From positions 1 through 5,216 of the forward strand of contig JAJZCT010000278.1 in assembly GCA_021828925.1 (NCBI GenBank): DNA of 5,216 bases, written 5' to 3'. The stretch comes from Planctomycetota bacterium (GTDB taxonomy: Bacteria > Planctomycetota > Phycisphaerae > WQYP01). Shown here in pieces: positions 4,720-5,216 of this stretch. A model generated the notes under the pieces. It saw only the letters and a list, made by a program, of their open reading frames with translations, had not been told where the DNA came from and ran no database searches. A program made the translations under genes and the position numbers. Positions within the stretch are counted from its first letter, which is position 1. Every line of letters begins with the position of its first letter.

Positions 4720-5216
4720 GTCCAGCCCAGATCACACCTTCAGTCGATGCAGCAAGACATTCTTTGCCGGTGCCGGAAAATGAATGGATGAATGTCAATG
4801 CGGCAAAGCGACGGTTATTTGGTGCAGCGCAGTTGGGGCTTACATCGCAGTTGAAGCCGCAGTCGCAGTCGATTCATCGTTGGTTTGTTCCCGGCCGTCT
4901 GGAATTTCTGGGCAAGCACACGGACTACTGCCGGGGCCGAAGCATCCTTGGAGCTATTGATCGGGGCATTTGCTTTTGTGTTTCGGCGAGATACGACGCA
5001 CGTTTACGAATGTTTGATGCGCAGAACGGAAGCGTTACAGAATTGGATGTCTCAACATCCGCAGGCGCAAAAGCGCACGATTGGCCGGTGTATCCAGCTA
5101 CTGTAGCGCGGCGACTTGCCGGCATGTTATCAGCGCCCCTACGAGGTGCGGATGTGGCATTTATCAGCGATCTCCCACCCGCTGCCGGCTTAAGCAGTTC
5201 CAGTTGCCTGATTTAA
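4716..5216 (+). CDS. Galactokinase-like GHMP kinase, truncated by a stop at the window end
   Basis: Galactokinases phosphorylate C1 of galactose using ATP in the cytosol. The 166 residues present match their N-terminal half: PGRLEFLGKHTDY (59-71, sugar-binding motif, usually GEHTDY) and LPPAAGLSSSSCLI (153-166, start of GHMP motif 2, which binds ATP phosphate). A full protein is about 350-400 residues. Here an in-frame TAA (5214-5216, the window's last bases) follows SSSSCLI, so the rest of motif 2, the catalytic Asp and motif 3 are missing. It is either a nonsense-disrupted gene or an artefact of a contig end. K67 replaces the usual Glu. The ATG at 4716 overlaps the preceding TGA as ATGA, suggesting translational coupling; there is only a weak GGCGG upstream. 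M25 (4788) is an alternative start that keeps all motifs. The substrate may be galactose or another hexose, and I do not assign galK. Confidence 0.82.
   Translation: MSPAQITPSVDAARHSLPVPENEWMNVNAAKRRLFGAAQLGLTSQLKPQSQSIHRWFVPGRLEFLGKHTDYCRGRSILGAIDRGICFCVSARYDARLRMFDAQNGSVTELDVSTSAGAKAHDWPVYPATVARRLAGMLSAPLRGADVAFISDLPPAAGLSSSSCLI

Overview
The window is bacterial chromosomal DNA of moderate G+C (slightly over half by eye), densely coding and apparently cut from a larger contig. It opens inside one gene and closes on the last base of a stop codon. No mobile element, CRISPR array, tRNA or rRNA was seen. The closest relative I can recall for the central protein is a Bacteroides NagB/PIG-L fusion. 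The moderate G+C and general style would also suit Verrucomicrobiota, Planctomycetota, Lentisphaerota or Acidobacteriota. The phylum is therefore an informed guess, not a reading.

Layout: (1) 2-340 (+) is the C-terminal end of a class II fumarase. (2) 378-1517 (-) converges on it and encodes a full-length ROK-family transcriptional regulator with an N-terminal winged helix-turn-helix and an intact ROK zinc motif. A short hairpin fills the gap between the two stop codons. (3) 1518-1882 is a 365-base divergent control region. It holds promoter-like elements on both strands, a 9-bp direct repeat overlapping one candidate -10 box, and inverted repeats in what would be the 5' leader of the right-hand operon. 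(4) 1883-3877 (+) encodes a 664-residue fusion of a glucosamine-6-phosphate deaminase (NagB) domain and a PIG-L/LmbE-type deacetylase domain. (5) 3856-4719 (+) encodes a sugar-nucleotidyltransferase and overlaps the end of the fusion gene. (6) 4716-5216 (+) encodes a galactokinase-like GHMP kinase. It overlaps the previous gene by 4 bases (ATGA) and ends at a stop codon inside the GHMP phosphate-binding motif, on the last bases of the window.

Genes 4-6 are packed as one translationally overlapping operon, divergent from the ROK regulator that probably controls it in response to a sugar or sugar phosphate. The enzyme set (amino-sugar deaminase, N-deacetylase, sugar-1-kinase-like protein, sugar-1-phosphate nucleotidyltransferase) suggests an amino-sugar or galactose-type salvage module linking catabolism to nucleotide-sugar formation. 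The substrate cannot be read from sequence. Two catalytic-motif departures make a non-canonical substrate worth considering: Asp to Thr in the NagB DGH motif, and Glu to Lys in the galactokinase GEHTDY motif.
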